Part shown: positions 19,645 through 28,574 of the stretch, in pieces
Layout of the letters: the number at the start of each line of letters is the position of its first letter
Numbering within the stretch: the stretch's first letter is position 1
From: Thermococcus indicus
GTDB lineage: Archaea > Methanobacteriota_B > Thermococci > Thermococcales > Thermococcaceae
Direction: 5' to 3'
DNA length: 64,000 nt
Assembly (NCBI RefSeq): GCF_006274605.1
Contig: NZ_CP040846.1
Coordinates: forward strand, 248,001-312,000
The notes under the pieces: model-generated
The model's input: the letters and a program-made list of their open reading frames with translations, nothing else
Told to the model about the DNA's origin: nothing
Database searches by the model: none
Translations under genes and position numbers: made by a program

Positions 19645-20700
19645 ATGGGGTATCTAAAGTACCTGGTGTTTAGAATTCTGAACGCCATCCTCGTTCTGCT
19701 GATTGTGACGTTTATTATCTCGGCACTCTTTGTTAAGGTTGCGGAACAGAGCAACCTGGCAAAGATGAACGATGAAATGATGCAATGGGACAGGACCACC
19801 GGTCAGAATATCCTGAGAACACAGGGTCAGGATGTATATGAGAAGGCGAAGGCAGAGTATGAGCAGTTCCTCAGGGAAAAGTACGAGCTCAACCTCCCGT
19901 ACTGGCAGAAGGTCTACAACAAGGCCGTACGTACATTGAAGCTTGATTTTGGAACCACCACCACGCCCATCTTCGGAACCAACAACGTCTCCGACATCAT
20001 CAAGGTTGCCGTTCCGAGAAGCATCCTGCTCTTCACCACTGCCACGATAATCGTTATCATACTCGGTATCTTCCTCGGCGTTAGGGCCGCGAGGCACGCC
20101 GGCAGTGTTTTCGACAGGGGTCTGTCCATCTTCGCACTGCTCACCTACAGTCTGCCAATGTGGTGGACCGGAATGATGTTCCTTCTGATCTTCGCCTTCA
20201 AGCTCGGCTGGTTCCCGCTCAGCTCGATGTTTGACCCGCAGCTCACCGGCTGGGAGCACGTTAAGGACGTTATCTACAAGCTCGCCCTTCCGGTCTTCAC
20301 CTACGTCTTCGTTGTCTTCGGCGGCTGGGCCTGGACGACCAGGAACATCATGATAGGCACCCTCCAGGAGGACTTCATCATGGCGGCGAGGGCCAAGGGT
20401 GTCCCCGAGCACAAGATCATCTACGGCCACGCCCTCCGCGCCGCCGCCCCGCCGATAGTCACCATGATCATCTTCGCCCTCCTCGGTTCGCTCGGCGGTG
20501 CCATCATCAGTGAGCTCGTCTTCAACTACCCGGGAATGGGCAGGCTCTACTGGGTCGCCCTCCAGCAGAACGAAACCAACCTCCTCATAGGTCTGACGTA
20601 CTTCTTCACGGTGCTCTACCTTGCGGGAGTCGTCCTCGCCGACATGGTCTACGGATTCCTCGACCCGCGTGTCAAGGTCGGTGCTTCCGCCAAGATGTGA
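19645..20700 (+). CDS. Oligopeptide-type ABC transporter permease, DppB-like
   Basis: Integral membrane permease, 351 residues. It has one N-terminal helix, an extracytoplasmic segment of about 80 residues, then five core helices. The ATPase-coupling loop AARAKGVPEHKIIYGHALR is near residue 245. Translation signals are strong (GGGGGTGA). Eleven bases separate it from the DppC-like gene. It should pair with DppC and the two ATPases to import the ligand delivered by the 17038 binding protein. Confidence 0.9.
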   Translation: MGYLKYLVFRILNAILVLLIVTFIISALFVKVAEQSNLAKMNDEMMQWDRTTGQNILRTQGQDVYEKAKAEYEQFLREKYELNLPYWQKVYNKAVRTLKLDFGTTTTPIFGTNNVSDIIKVAVPRSILLFTTATIIVIILGIFLGVRAARHAGSVFDRGLSIFALLTYSLPMWWTGMMFLLIFAFKLGWFPLSSMFDPQLTGWEHVKDVIYKLALPVFTYVFVVFGGWAWTTRNIMIGTLQEDFIMAARAKGVPEHKIIYGHALRAAAPPIVTMIIFALLGSLGGAIISELVFNYPGMGRLYWVALQQNETNLLIGLTYFFTVLYLAGVVLADMVYGFLDPRVKVGASAKM

Positions 20701-20711
20701 GGTGATTCACG

Positions 20712-22181
20712 ATGAGATGGGTCGACGTCAAAGAAGGATTTAAGGAATTCCTCGAAGAGTTTAAGAGGGAGAAGACCGGCATAGCCGGTGTCATTCTCCT
20801 CATCCTCCTCGTCCTCGTTGCTCTTACAGCGCCTTACACCACTATACCTGACCTCCCCGATAAGTGGAGGAGCTCCGCCTACTGGGAGGACAACCCCAAG
20901 AACGTTCCGCCGACCTGGTACAACATGTTCACCTCCCAGAAGCTCGTTCCCCAGGTGGCCTACTACAGCGACGAGCTCTCAATCACCCACCCGAGCAACA
21001 CCGAAATCCTGATTGAGGCCCCTTACAGCTTTTCGAAGGGCTACTACCTCGGTCCTCAGGGAATCATCATAAGGAACATAAACGTGACCCTTAACCTGCC
21101 GTCCGAGGCTCCGACGTACAGCCTGTACCTTGAGAGGCCCGATGGAAAGACCGTTCCCCTCGTGGACAACAAGCCCCTCACGAGTTCCACCACCATAGCC
21201 GTCGGTAGGGACGCGGCGATCTCCGCCAACATCTACGTGTGGCTCGTCAACGTCACCGAGGGAAGGGAGCTCGACCCGCTCCAGGCGCAGATGGACCCGA
21301 TAGTTATCATGAACATCAACACCCTCGTGTCCACGGCCTTTGCCAGGGTCGAGCCTGGAATGAACGCCCAGGACATCATAAACAACCCCGAGCCACTCTG
21401 GGGCGACTACAAGCTCGTCCTCAAGATCGACAACCCTGCCCCTGACCAGAACAAGGTCATCATCGATGACATAAAGATCACCTTCCTCGGTAGGAGCTAC
21501 GGAACCATGGGTACCGACTACCTTGGAAGGGACCTCTGGGCAGGCATCATCTGGGGTAGCAGGGTCTCGCTCGTCATAGGTATACTCGTTTCCGTCCTCA
21601 GTACCGTCATCGGTCTCGTCTACGGAGTTACAAGTGCGTACCTCGGTGGAAACGCCGACGAGTTCATGATGCGTATCAACGAGATCTTCGCTTCAATACC
21701 GAGCCTGCCGATACTCATCCTCATAGGTGCCACGGTGGGACACGTGACCCTGATGTTCATAGTCCTGCTGCTGGTCATCTTCGGATGGATGGGAATAGCG
21801 AGGATTGCGAGAAGTATGGCCCTTCAGATCAAGGAGCAGACCTACATCGAGGCTGCCAGGGCCCTCGGTGCCGGAAACGGAAGGATAATCTTCAAGCACA
21901 TACTGCCGCAGCTCCTGCCCTACGCCTTCGCAGTTATAGCCCTCAGCGTTCCGGGTGCGGTTATCGCCGAGGCTTCCCTGAGCTTCCTTGGTATTGGAGA
22001 CCCGACGGCCGTTACCTGGGGACAGATACTCAACGCGGCCCAGGCGCAGGCGGCGACGACCAAGGGTTACTGGTGGTGGGTCCTTCCGCCCGGGCTTGGC
22101 ATCGCTGTCGTCGGCCTGACCTTCGTCCTCATCGGTACGGCCCTCGATAAGATACTCAACCCGAGGCTCAGGAAGCTGTGA
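20712..22181 (+). CDS. Oligopeptide-type ABC transporter permease, DppC-like
   Basis: Second permease, 489 residues, much longer than bacterial DppC (about 300). A ~200-residue extracytoplasmic insert (about residues 55-260) sits between the first helix and the core, which restarts around SYGTMGTDYLGRDLWAG. The coupling loop is EAARALGAGNGRIIFKHILPQ. The insert begins with a YWEDNPKNVPPTWYN segment also seen in the orphan paralogue at 9887-11155. GGTGA precedes the start. Confidence 0.9.
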   Translation: MRWVDVKEGFKEFLEEFKREKTGIAGVILLILLVLVALTAPYTTIPDLPDKWRSSAYWEDNPKNVPPTWYNMFTSQKLVPQVAYYSDELSITHPSNTEILIEAPYSFSKGYYLGPQGIIIRNINVTLNLPSEAPTYSLYLERPDGKTVPLVDNKPLTSSTTIAVGRDAAISANIYVWLVNVTEGRELDPLQAQMDPIVIMNINTLVSTAFARVEPGMNAQDIINNPEPLWGDYKLVLKIDNPAPDQNKVIIDDIKITFLGRSYGTMGTDYLGRDLWAGIIWGSRVSLVIGILVSVLSTVIGLVYGVTSAYLGGNADEFMMRINEIFASIPSLPILILIGATVGHVTLMFIVLLLVIFGWMGIARIARSMALQIKEQTYIEAARALGAGNGRIIFKHILPQLLPYAFAVIALSVPGAVIAEASLSFLGIGDPTAVTWGQILNAAQAQAATTKGYWWWVLPPGLGIAVVGLTFVLIGTALDKILNPRLRKL

Positions 22182-22191
22182 GGTGGTGTAA

Positions 22192-23151
22192 ATGGTCAAG
22201 AACGTACTCGAAGTTAAGAACCTCAAGATGTATTACTTCACCAACAAGGGTGTCGTCAAGGCCGTCGATGACCTTACCTTCAACCTCAAGAAGGGTGAGG
22301 TGCTGGGACTTGCCGGTGAGAGCGGATGCGGCAAGTCCTCCCTCGGTTTTACCCTTATGGGAATGCCCACCGCACCGGGTAAGATAGTCGGAGGCAGCAT
22401 CAAGATCGATGGCAGGGAGATAGTCGGTCTCCCCGAGGACGTCCTCAGGAAGGAGGTCCGCTGGCAGAAGATAGCCATGATATTCCAGGGTGCCATGAAC
22501 GCCCTCAACCCGGTTTACACCGTCGGTCACCAGATGATCGAGCCGCTCCTCCTCCACAAGGGCATGAGCAAGGACGATGCCATTGACAGGGCCCAGAAGT
22601 ACCTTGAGCTCGTGGGTCTCGACCCCGAGATCGTCTACCGCTACCCCCACGAGCTCTCGGGAGGTATGAAGCAGCGTGTCATCATAGCCTCGGCCCTCCT
22701 GCTTGAGCCGGAGGTGGTCATAGCCGATGAGCCGACAACGGCCCTCGATGTCGTTGTCCAGGCCCAGATCATCAACCTCCTGAAGAAGCTCAAGAAGGAG
22801 CTCGGTCTCTCTATGATATTCATCACCCACGACCTCAGCATCCTCGCCGAGATCAGCGACCGCGTTGCCATCATGTACGCGGGCAAGATCGTCGAGATTG
22901 GAGACAGCGAGAAGATCTACTACGAGCCGGCCCACCCGTACACCCAGAAGCTCCTCTCAGCCATACCGAGGCTCCACGAGGACATTGAGAGGCTTGAGTT
23001 CATCCCGGGACAGCCGCCCAACCTCATCAACCCGCCAAAGGGATGCCGCTTCAACCCAAGGTGCCCCTACGTTATGCAGGTCTGTAAGGAACAGGAACCC
23101 GAGCTGAAGGAAGTTGATAAGGACCACTACGCCGCATGCTGGCTGCTGTGA
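22192..23151 (+). CDS. Oligopeptide-type ABC transporter ATP-binding protein, DppD-like
   Basis: First ATPase of the transporter, 319 residues. It carries Walker A (GESGCGKSS), signature (LSGGMKQRV), Walker B with catalytic Glu (VVIADEPTTALD) and the H-loop (FITHDLS). The C-terminal oligo/dipeptide extension is present with the cysteine-containing GCRFNPRCPYVMQVC segment, which binds an Fe-S cluster in some family members. The ribosome-binding site is GAGGTGGT, ten bases after the preceding stop. Confidence 0.93.
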   Translation: MVKNVLEVKNLKMYYFTNKGVVKAVDDLTFNLKKGEVLGLAGESGCGKSSLGFTLMGMPTAPGKIVGGSIKIDGREIVGLPEDVLRKEVRWQKIAMIFQGAMNALNPVYTVGHQMIEPLLLHKGMSKDDAIDRAQKYLELVGLDPEIVYRYPHELSGGMKQRVIIASALLLEPEVVIADEPTTALDVVVQAQIINLLKKLKKELGLSMIFITHDLSILAEISDRVAIMYAGKIVEIGDSEKIYYEPAHPYTQKLLSAIPRLHEDIERLEFIPGQPPNLINPPKGCRFNPRCPYVMQVCKEQEPELKEVDKDHYAACWLL

Positions 23152-23161
23152 GGTGTGAGAA

Positions 23162-24169
23162 ATGGCCGAGCCGGTACTTAAAGTTGAAAACCTCAAGAAG
23201 TACTTCCCCATCAAGAGAGGCTTCGTGGACACCATCAAGGGTGCCCCGCAGAAGAAGGTTCACGCCGTTGACGGCATAAGCTTCGAGATATACAAGCAGC
23301 AGGTCTTCGCACTGGTTGGTGAGAGCGGCTGTGGTAAGTCCACCACCGGAAAGCTCATCGTCAAGCTCCTCGAGCCGACGGACGGAAGGATATACCTTGA
23401 GGGCAACGACGTCACCCACGTCAAGACCAGGGAGGAGATACTCAACTACCGCAGGCATGTGCAGATGATATTCCAGGACCCATTCAGTTCGATGAACCCG
23501 CGCTTCAGGATATTCGACATCCTCGAGGAGCCGCTGCTCATACACGGCATCGGTGAAACCAAGGCCGAGCGCGAGGAGCTCATCTACAAGGCCCTCGAGA
23601 TGGTCAAGATAACCCCGCCGGAGGACTACGTCGGCAGGTTCCCGCACATGCTCTCCGGTGGTCAGAGGCAGCGTGTGGCCATAGCCAGGGCCCTCATCCT
23701 CAACCCGACCTTCGTCGTCGCCGACGAGCCGGTCTCGATGCTTGACGTGTCCATCCGTGCAGAGGTTCTCGAGCTGATGAAGGAGCTCAAGGAGAAGATG
23801 GGCGTCACCTACCTCTACATCACCCACGACATGTCCACCGCCAGGTACTTCGCCGACTGGATGGCGGTCATGTACCTGGGCAGGATTGTAGAGATGGGAC
23901 CGGTAGAGAAGGTCATCGACAACCCGCTCCACCCGTACACAAGGGCACTGCTCTCCGCCGTTCCGGAGCCCAAACCGGAGCGCAGGAACGTCATCAAGGA
24001 GCTGCCCATCAAGGGTGAGGTTCCCAACGCCGTTGACATACCGCCCGGATGCCGCTTCCACCCGAGGTGCATCTACGCCCAGAAGGGACTCTGCGACACC
24101 AAGCACCCGCAGCTCGTCGAGTACGAGCACAACCACTTCGCCGAGTGCCACCTCGTCGGCAAGTACTGA
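23162..24169 (+). CDS. Oligopeptide-type ABC transporter ATP-binding protein, DppF-like
   Basis: Second ATPase, 335 residues, likely to form a heterodimer with the DppD-like protein. It has Walker A (GESGCGKST), signature (LSGGQRQRV), Walker B (FVVADEPVSMLD) and H-loop (YITHDMS), plus the C-terminal extension with GCRFHPRCIYAQKGLC. GAGGTGTGAGAA precedes the ATG. The operon's T-rich tail (CTTCTTCTTTTCTTT near 24172-24186) follows directly. Confidence 0.93.
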   Translation: MAEPVLKVENLKKYFPIKRGFVDTIKGAPQKKVHAVDGISFEIYKQQVFALVGESGCGKSTTGKLIVKLLEPTDGRIYLEGNDVTHVKTREEILNYRRHVQMIFQDPFSSMNPRFRIFDILEEPLLIHGIGETKAEREELIYKALEMVKITPPEDYVGRFPHMLSGGQRQRVAIARALILNPTFVVADEPVSMLDVSIRAEVLELMKELKEKMGVTYLYITHDMSTARYFADWMAVMYLGRIVEMGPVEKVIDNPLHPYTRALLSAVPEPKPERRNVIKELPIKGEVPNAVDIPPGCRFHPRCIYAQKGLCDTKHPQLVEYEHNHFAECHLVGKY

Positions 24170-24201
24170 TCTTCTTCTTTTCTTTACTCTGGGTGATGCC
24201 T

Positions 24202-24678
24202 ATGGGAACGTTCAGGGATGCCATGGAGTACCCTCTTCTCAGGGCCGGTCTGATAATGCTCGTCCTCGCCCTCGTCATATCCGCGGCGGGTTTCTACCGC
24301 GTTGGCAAGGTTTACTCTGCCAGCGGAACCCTTGGGGAGGGAATGCACTACCTGGGTGATGATAAATTCGAGACTGAGTACCTGTACCACAACAGAACGC
24401 TGATCCTCTCCTCTTCGGGTGCCAACCTCTCCCTGCTTCAGGGGACCGAAATGACCAACTACACGCTTGTGAACCGCGAGATAACGCTCCACCCGAGCGA
24501 GAGGCCGGTGATATACATTTTTAACGGGAGCGTGAACTATACTTACAGCGCGACGGCCGTTGACTACCCCTACGCCATCTACTCGGTGGTGGCCTTCGTG
24601 CTGATGCTTGTGGGAGTCGTTATGGCTTTCATGGGGTACTCCCAGCTGCTGAGGGACGTGAAGGAGGGTAGGAGATGA
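24202..24678 (+). CDS. Small membrane protein of unknown function
   Basis: 158 residues: an N-terminal helix (about residues 14-32), an extracytoplasmic beta-rich middle with several N-x-S/T sites, and a C-terminal helix (about 127-148) before a basic tail. The middle resembles no domain I recognise. ATG 24202 has GGTGA at 24192-24196; the ATG at 24196 overlaps that site. It overlaps nadE by ATGA, so the two are coupled. Confidence 0.75.
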   Translation: MGTFRDAMEYPLLRAGLIMLVLALVISAAGFYRVGKVYSASGTLGEGMHYLGDDKFETEYLYHNRTLILSSSGANLSLLQGTEMTNYTLVNREITLHPSERPVIYIFNGSVNYTYSATAVDYPYAIYSVVAFVLMLVGVVMAFMGYSQLLRDVKEGRR

Positions 24679-25436
24679 GGGAGCTTGATTACAGCGCCGT
24701 CATTGAGAGGATAACCGGGTTCATAAGGGAGAGCGTTGATGGAGCCGGCGCCGATGGCGTCGTCGTTGGTATAAGCGGGGGCATAGACAGCGCCACCGTC
24801 GCATATCTCGCCGTGGAGGCCCTCGGAAAGGAGCGGGTTCTTGGCCTGATAATGCCCTACTACGAGAACCGCGACCTTGACGACGCCCGGCTCGTCTGCG
24901 AGAGCCTGGGGATTGACTACAAGGTGGTCAACATAAAACCCATCGTCGATGAGTTCGAGAGGGCCGTTGGGGGGCTCGACACCAGGAGCAGGGGAAACGT
25001 GATGGCAAGGACGAGGATGGTCCTGCTTTATGCCCACGCCAACGCCAAAAACTACCTCGTCCTCGGAACCAGCAACAGGAGCGAGGTTCTCACGGGATAC
25101 TTCACCAAATGGGGTGACGGTGCCAGCGACTACGCCCCGCTCATAAACCTCTACAAGACCGAGGTCTGGGAGATAGCAAAGCTCCTTGGAGTTCCGGAGA
25201 GGATAATCAAAAAGAAGCCGTCGGCCGGCCTGTGGGAGGGACAGACGGACGAGGACGAGCTCGGGATAAGCTACCGCCTCCTCGACGAGATACTCTGGCG
25301 CATGATTGACCTTGGAATGGAGAAGGCTGAAATAGCGAGGGAGCTTGGAATAAGCGTCGAGAGGGTCGAATACGTCGAAAGACTGGTAAAGGGCAGCGAG
25401 CACAAGAGGCGCCTTCCGGTTGGCCCTGCCCTCTGA
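24675..25436 (+). CDS. nadE: NH3-dependent NAD+ synthetase
   Basis: Final step of NAD+ synthesis: adenylation then amidation of deamido-NAD+. 253 residues, the size of the ammonia-dependent form; no N-terminal glutaminase domain. The PP-loop SGGIDS is at residues 34-39, GTSNRSE and [11 protein letters not shown] carry the substrate loops, and [14 protein letters not shown] is the typical C-terminal P2 loop. Coupled to the upstream membrane-protein gene by ATGA overlap. Confidence 0.95.
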   Translation: MRELDYSAVIERITGFIRESVDGAGADGVVVGISGGIDSATVAYLAVEALGKERVLGLIMPYYENRDLDDARLVCESLGIDYKVVNIKPIVDEFERAVGGLDTRSRGNVMARTRMVLLYAHANAKNYLVLGTSNRSEVLTGYFTKWGDGASDYAPLINLYKTEVWEIAKLLGVPERIIKKKPSAGLWEGQTDEDELGISYRLLDEILWRMIDLGMEKAEIARELGISVERVEYVERLVKGSEHKRRLPVGPAL

Positions 25437-25445
25437 GGTGAGTCC

Positions 25446-26303
25446 ATGAGGAGGGGATACCTCTTAGTTTTTCTAGCCGCGTCTAGCTGGGGTACCCTTG
25501 GGATATTTGCCAAGTACCTCGACGGCTTCGGCCTCAGCCCGTTCACGATGGTCTTTTACCGCGTTCTCTTCGCGCTGATGCTCCTCGGTACGTACCTTGA
25601 GCTCAGGGGGATTGGACTGTCCATAGGGAGGGAGAGGCTGAAGTTCTACGCCATCTACGGATTCTTCAGCATCTTCCTCTTCTACACCCTCTACTTCTAC
25701 ACCGTGACCATCTCATCGGTCTCCTTCGCGGTTCTCCTCCTCTACACCGCCCCGGTGTACTCGATAGTCCTGGGCAGGTTGATCTTCAAAGAGCCCCTGA
25801 GGAGGGAGAAGCTCATCGCCCTCTTCATGGTCATGGCGGGCGTAGTCCTCGTCAACGGTTCCGGGGCCGAGTTCTCGACCCGGGCGCTCCTCTTCGGCCT
25901 CCTGACCGGACTGACCTACGCTCTCTACGGGGTTCTGGCCAAGCTCGCGGTGAGGAAGGAGGAGCCCGAGAAGGCCCTCTTCTACACCCTCCTGTTTGGA
26001 CTCCTGTTCCTCCTTCCCTTCACTGACTTCAGCGTCCCAACGGCGGCGGTTCCGTATCTCTTCGCACTGGCGCTCTTCCCAACGTTTCTCGGTTACATCC
26101 TCTACAACCACGCGCTGAAGGAGGTTGAGGTCAGCAGGGCCAGCATAGTTGCCACCATAGAACCCGTGGTCGCCATAGTCCTGGCGTTCGTTCTCTTTGG
26201 CGAGAGGCTGAGTGCGGCACAGCTCGCCGGCGCCGCCCTGATCATAGGGGGCTCAATGATAGTGCACATGGGGGAGAAGGAGGGGCCGAAGGAAGCCCGC
26301 TAG
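25446..26303 (+). CDS. EamA/DMT-family transporter
   Basis: Ten-helix drug/metabolite transporter, 285 residues, made of two five-helix EamA repeats. The SSWGTLGIFAKYL opening and the second-repeat end EVSRASIVATIEPVVAIVLAF followed by LFGERL are typical of the family. The substrate is unknown; nearest context is nadE, nine bases upstream. The stop codon overlaps that of convergent glnA by the CTAG at 26300-26303. Confidence 0.88.
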   Translation: MRRGYLLVFLAASSWGTLGIFAKYLDGFGLSPFTMVFYRVLFALMLLGTYLELRGIGLSIGRERLKFYAIYGFFSIFLFYTLYFYTVTISSVSFAVLLLYTAPVYSIVLGRLIFKEPLRREKLIALFMVMAGVVLVNGSGAEFSTRALLFGLLTGLTYALYGVLAKLAVRKEEPEKALFYTLLFGLLFLLPFTDFSVPTAAVPYLFALALFPTFLGYILYNHALKEVEVSRASIVATIEPVVAIVLAFVLFGERLSAAQLAGAALIIGGSMIVHMGEKEGPKEAR

Positions 26304-27625
26304 ACGTGGAAGTACCTCTCGAGCTCCCACTCCGTCACCTTCTTTGTTTCCGGGGGAATGTCCCGTGAGGCCAGGTACTCCAGGTAGTCTTCCCACTCGC
26401 GTTCTTTGTACTCCACGAAGTTCCCGTAGGCACCGCCCAGGGCCTCCCTGACGACCCGGTCCCTCTTCAGCTCGTCAAGGGCCTCCCCGAGGCTTCCGGG
26501 CAGGGTACCTATCCCGAGTCCGGCCCTCTCGGAGTCTTCCATCTCGTAGACGTTTGCCTCGGTGTACGCCTCCGGCTCCAGCCTTCTTTTTATTCCGTCG
26601 AGTCCGGCCATTAGAACCGCCGCGAATGCCAGGTATGGGTTGGCGCTGGGGTCCGGACACCTGTACTCTATCCTGGCTCCGTTGCCCCAGAACGCGGGGA
26701 CCCTTATCAGGGTGCTCCTGTTGCGGTAGCCCCAGCTGATGTAAACGGGGGCCTCGTAGCCGGGGACGAGGCGCTTGTAGCTGTTCACCGTCGGGTTCGT
26801 GACGGCTGAGAGGGCCCTCGCGTGCTTCAGCAGACCGCCGAGGAAGTGCAGTGCGGTCTCACTGAGGCCGTCCTCCCCGATGAACGCGTTCTCCCCGTCC
26901 CTCCAGAGGCTTATGTGGAGGTGCATCCCGTTCCCGGGAAATCCGTGGATGGGCTTGGGCATGAAGGTCGCGTATAAACCGCGCATCTCGGCTACCGCTT
27001 TGACGATGTATTTGAAGCTGACTATGTTGTCCGCCGTTTTGAGGGCCTCATCGTAGCGGAAGTCTATCTCGTGCTGGGACTTCCCGACCTCGTGATGGAG
27101 AACCTCCGGGACGAGGCCAAAGGCCGGCATGTAGAGCGCTATCTCCCTCCTCAGTGTGCGGGCCCTGTCGAGGGTGACGAGGTCAAAATAGCCCCCGCTG
27201 TCGGGGATGTGGAGCTCCCAGGTTCCGTTCTTTTTGAAGAGGTAGAACTCCGGCTCCGGGCCGATGTATGCCCTGAATCCCTCCTTCTCAAGCCTCTCGA
27301 TCGCCGCCCTGAGCACCCCCCTCGGATCCGCGCCGTAGGGGCTTCCGTCCTTGTAGATGTATCCGTAGACCCTCGCTATTCCCTCCCACGGAACCTCTGC
27401 GTAGGTGGTCGGATCGGGCTTCAGAACGAGGTCGCTGTCCTCTATTCCCTGGAAGCCCGGAATTGAGGAGCCGTCAAAGGCTATCCCCTCCGCCAGCGCG
27501 TCTTCGTATCTATCCACGGGTATCTCCATGCCCTTTGGAACCCCGTTGATGTCGACGAAGACCAGCTGGACGAACCCCGGAGACCTTGCCCCATGACCAA
27601 TTCCAACCGTGGAAATTTCGTTCAT
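26300..27625 (-). CDS. glnA: Glutamine synthetase, type I
   Basis: ATP-dependent synthesis of glutamine from glutamate and ammonia. 441 residues, the short GS-I alpha length; no adenylylation-site insertion expected for the beta type is evident. Visible motifs: FDGSSIPGFQGIEDSDL, the metal-site segment PEPEFYLF, NGMHLHISLW and NPTVNSYKRLVPGYEAP. ATG 27625 is preceded by GGTGAT on the minus strand. A dyad symmetric element around the candidate TATA lies upstream (27650-27679). Confidence 0.95.
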   Translation of the reverse strand: MNEISTVGIGHGARSPGFVQLVFVDINGVPKGMEIPVDRYEDALAEGIAFDGSSIPGFQGIEDSDLVLKPDPTTYAEVPWEGIARVYGYIYKDGSPYGADPRGVLRAAIERLEKEGFRAYIGPEPEFYLFKKNGTWELHIPDSGGYFDLVTLDRARTLRREIALYMPAFGLVPEVLHHEVGKSQHEIDFRYDEALKTADNIVSFKYIVKAVAEMRGLYATFMPKPIHGFPGNGMHLHISLWRDGENAFIGEDGLSETALHFLGGLLKHARALSAVTNPTVNSYKRLVPGYEAPVYISWGYRNRSTLIRVPAFWGNGARIEYRCPDPSANPYLAFAAVLMAGLDGIKRRLEPEAYTEANVYEMEDSERAGLGIGTLPGSLGEALDELKRDRVVREALGGAYGNFVEYKEREWEDYLEYLASRDIPPETKKVTEWELERYFHV

Positions 27626-27649
27626 TTTTATCACCATTAACTGCTTTAA

Positions 27650-27679
27650 CGTTCAGTTTTTATGCCAAATTACTGAACG
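27650..27679. promoter_or_regulatory. Inverted repeat flanking the candidate glnA TATA box
   Basis: CGTTCAGT (27650-27657) and ACTGAACG (27672-27679) are perfect 8-base arms 14 bases apart. On the minus strand the spacer contains GCATAAAAA, a TATA candidate that would start transcription near 27635, just before the GGTGAT ribosome-binding site. A protein bound to both arms would cover TATA. A further upstream TATA option (CTTTTATC near 27692-27702) is possible. It does not match the methanogen NrpR operator GGAA-N6-TTCC. Confidence 0.5.
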
Positions 27680-27845
27680 AACAATCTGATAAAAGCCTTT
27701 TTACTGGATTTTTGTCACTATGACGAGCGGGTGTGTGGGACTTTCCCCCTTTGACAGCAAAATGTTCATCCCATTGTCAAAATCAGCTGAAATTTACATT
27801 TTAATGTTAAACAAAGCTTTTTGTGCTCCGGCCGTAGCCATAAAC

Positions 27846-28253
27846 ATGACAAAAGCGGAGGACATACTGAACCGCGAGATAGCGAGGATGAACCTTCACC
27901 TTCCCGCGCTTCGTCCCACCCTTTCCCAGCTCCTGGCGGAGGGGGAGCCAGGAGTTAGGCTCCGCGACGGGAGCTATCACTACTTCCGGCGCTCCGAGCT
28001 CGAGTACCTGAGGGGCCTTGTGGACGGTGATGAGTGCGAGCGCCTCAGGGTGCCCATAGTCCTGGAGATAAGCACCCTCCACAGGGGCTACTTCAGGGTC
28101 AGGGGGCGCATTGAGGTCAAGGTCATAGATAAAGTCCTTGGTAACTACAGCATCCTTGAGGAAAAGGACGAGGAGCTTTATCCCCGCTACCTGCTCCCGA
28201 GGATTAGACGGGCTCTCCCGACCACCACAACCTACGCGTTCATAGCGGAGTGA
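27846..28253 (+). CDS. UPF0216 (DUF61) family protein
   Basis: Conserved archaeal protein of unknown function, 135 residues, the usual family length. The central LRDGSYHYFRRSELEYL and the C-terminal LPRIRRALPTTTTYAFI segments are the family hallmarks as I know them. Soluble, no signal peptide. ATG 27846 gives the family's usual N-terminus; longer in-frame versions run into the AT-rich glnA promoter region. The stop overlaps the next start as TGATG. Confidence 0.85.
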   Translation: MTKAEDILNREIARMNLHLPALRPTLSQLLAEGEPGVRLRDGSYHYFRRSELEYLRGLVDGDECERLRVPIVLEISTLHRGYFRVRGRIEVKVIDKVLGNYSILEEKDEELYPRYLLPRIRRALPTTTTYAFIAE

Positions 28254-28534
28254 TGACCATGGACGAGGACACCAAGGTTCTCAGGGACTACCTGACCTTC
28301 ACGGTGCCCCACGTCACCGTGCTGGCGGGGGCCATTCTGGGCGTCATGATGATTCTAGGGGTTCCCGTTAACCTTGCCCTGGGGATTTTTGCCAGCCTGT
28401 ATGGTGCAATGCTCCTGATCCTCGGTATGATAATCCGCCCCCACGTCTCAGGTATCCGTGCGTACTGGCTTTTTATTGCGTTCACGGTTTTTCTCATCCT
28501 CTCCGGGTGCTTTCTGTCCCTGTACGGTAGGTAA
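28253..28534 (+). CDS. Small membrane protein of unknown function
   Basis: 93 residues with a short charged N-terminus (MDEDTKVLRDYLTF) and three hydrophobic segments covering most of the rest. No recognisable motif. The ATG at 28253 overlaps the preceding stop, indicating coupling to the UPF0216 gene; ATG 28259 is an alternative. Its last codons overlap the TATA of the downstream surface-protein gene. Confidence 0.7.
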   Translation: MTMDEDTKVLRDYLTFTVPHVTVLAGAILGVMMILGVPVNLALGIFASLYGAMLLILGMIIRPHVSGIRAYWLFIAFTVFLILSGCFLSLYGR

Positions 28535-28535
28535 A

Positions 28536-28542
28536 TTTATAT
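28536..28542 (+). promoter_or_regulatory. TATA box for the surface protein gene
   Basis: TTTATAT starts just after the upstream stop codon and 39 bases before ATG 28575. It is immediately followed by the 10-base palindrome TCCAATTGGA (28542-28551), which could be a regulator site between TATA and the start of transcription. Confidence 0.5.
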
Positions 28543-28574
28543 CCAATTGGACTTAATAATGACCGGTGAGGTTT

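Noticed and set aside
24969-24974. Possible frameshift at a G6 run in nadE
   Set aside because: The frame is continuous and matches the family across this run, so there is no lesion.
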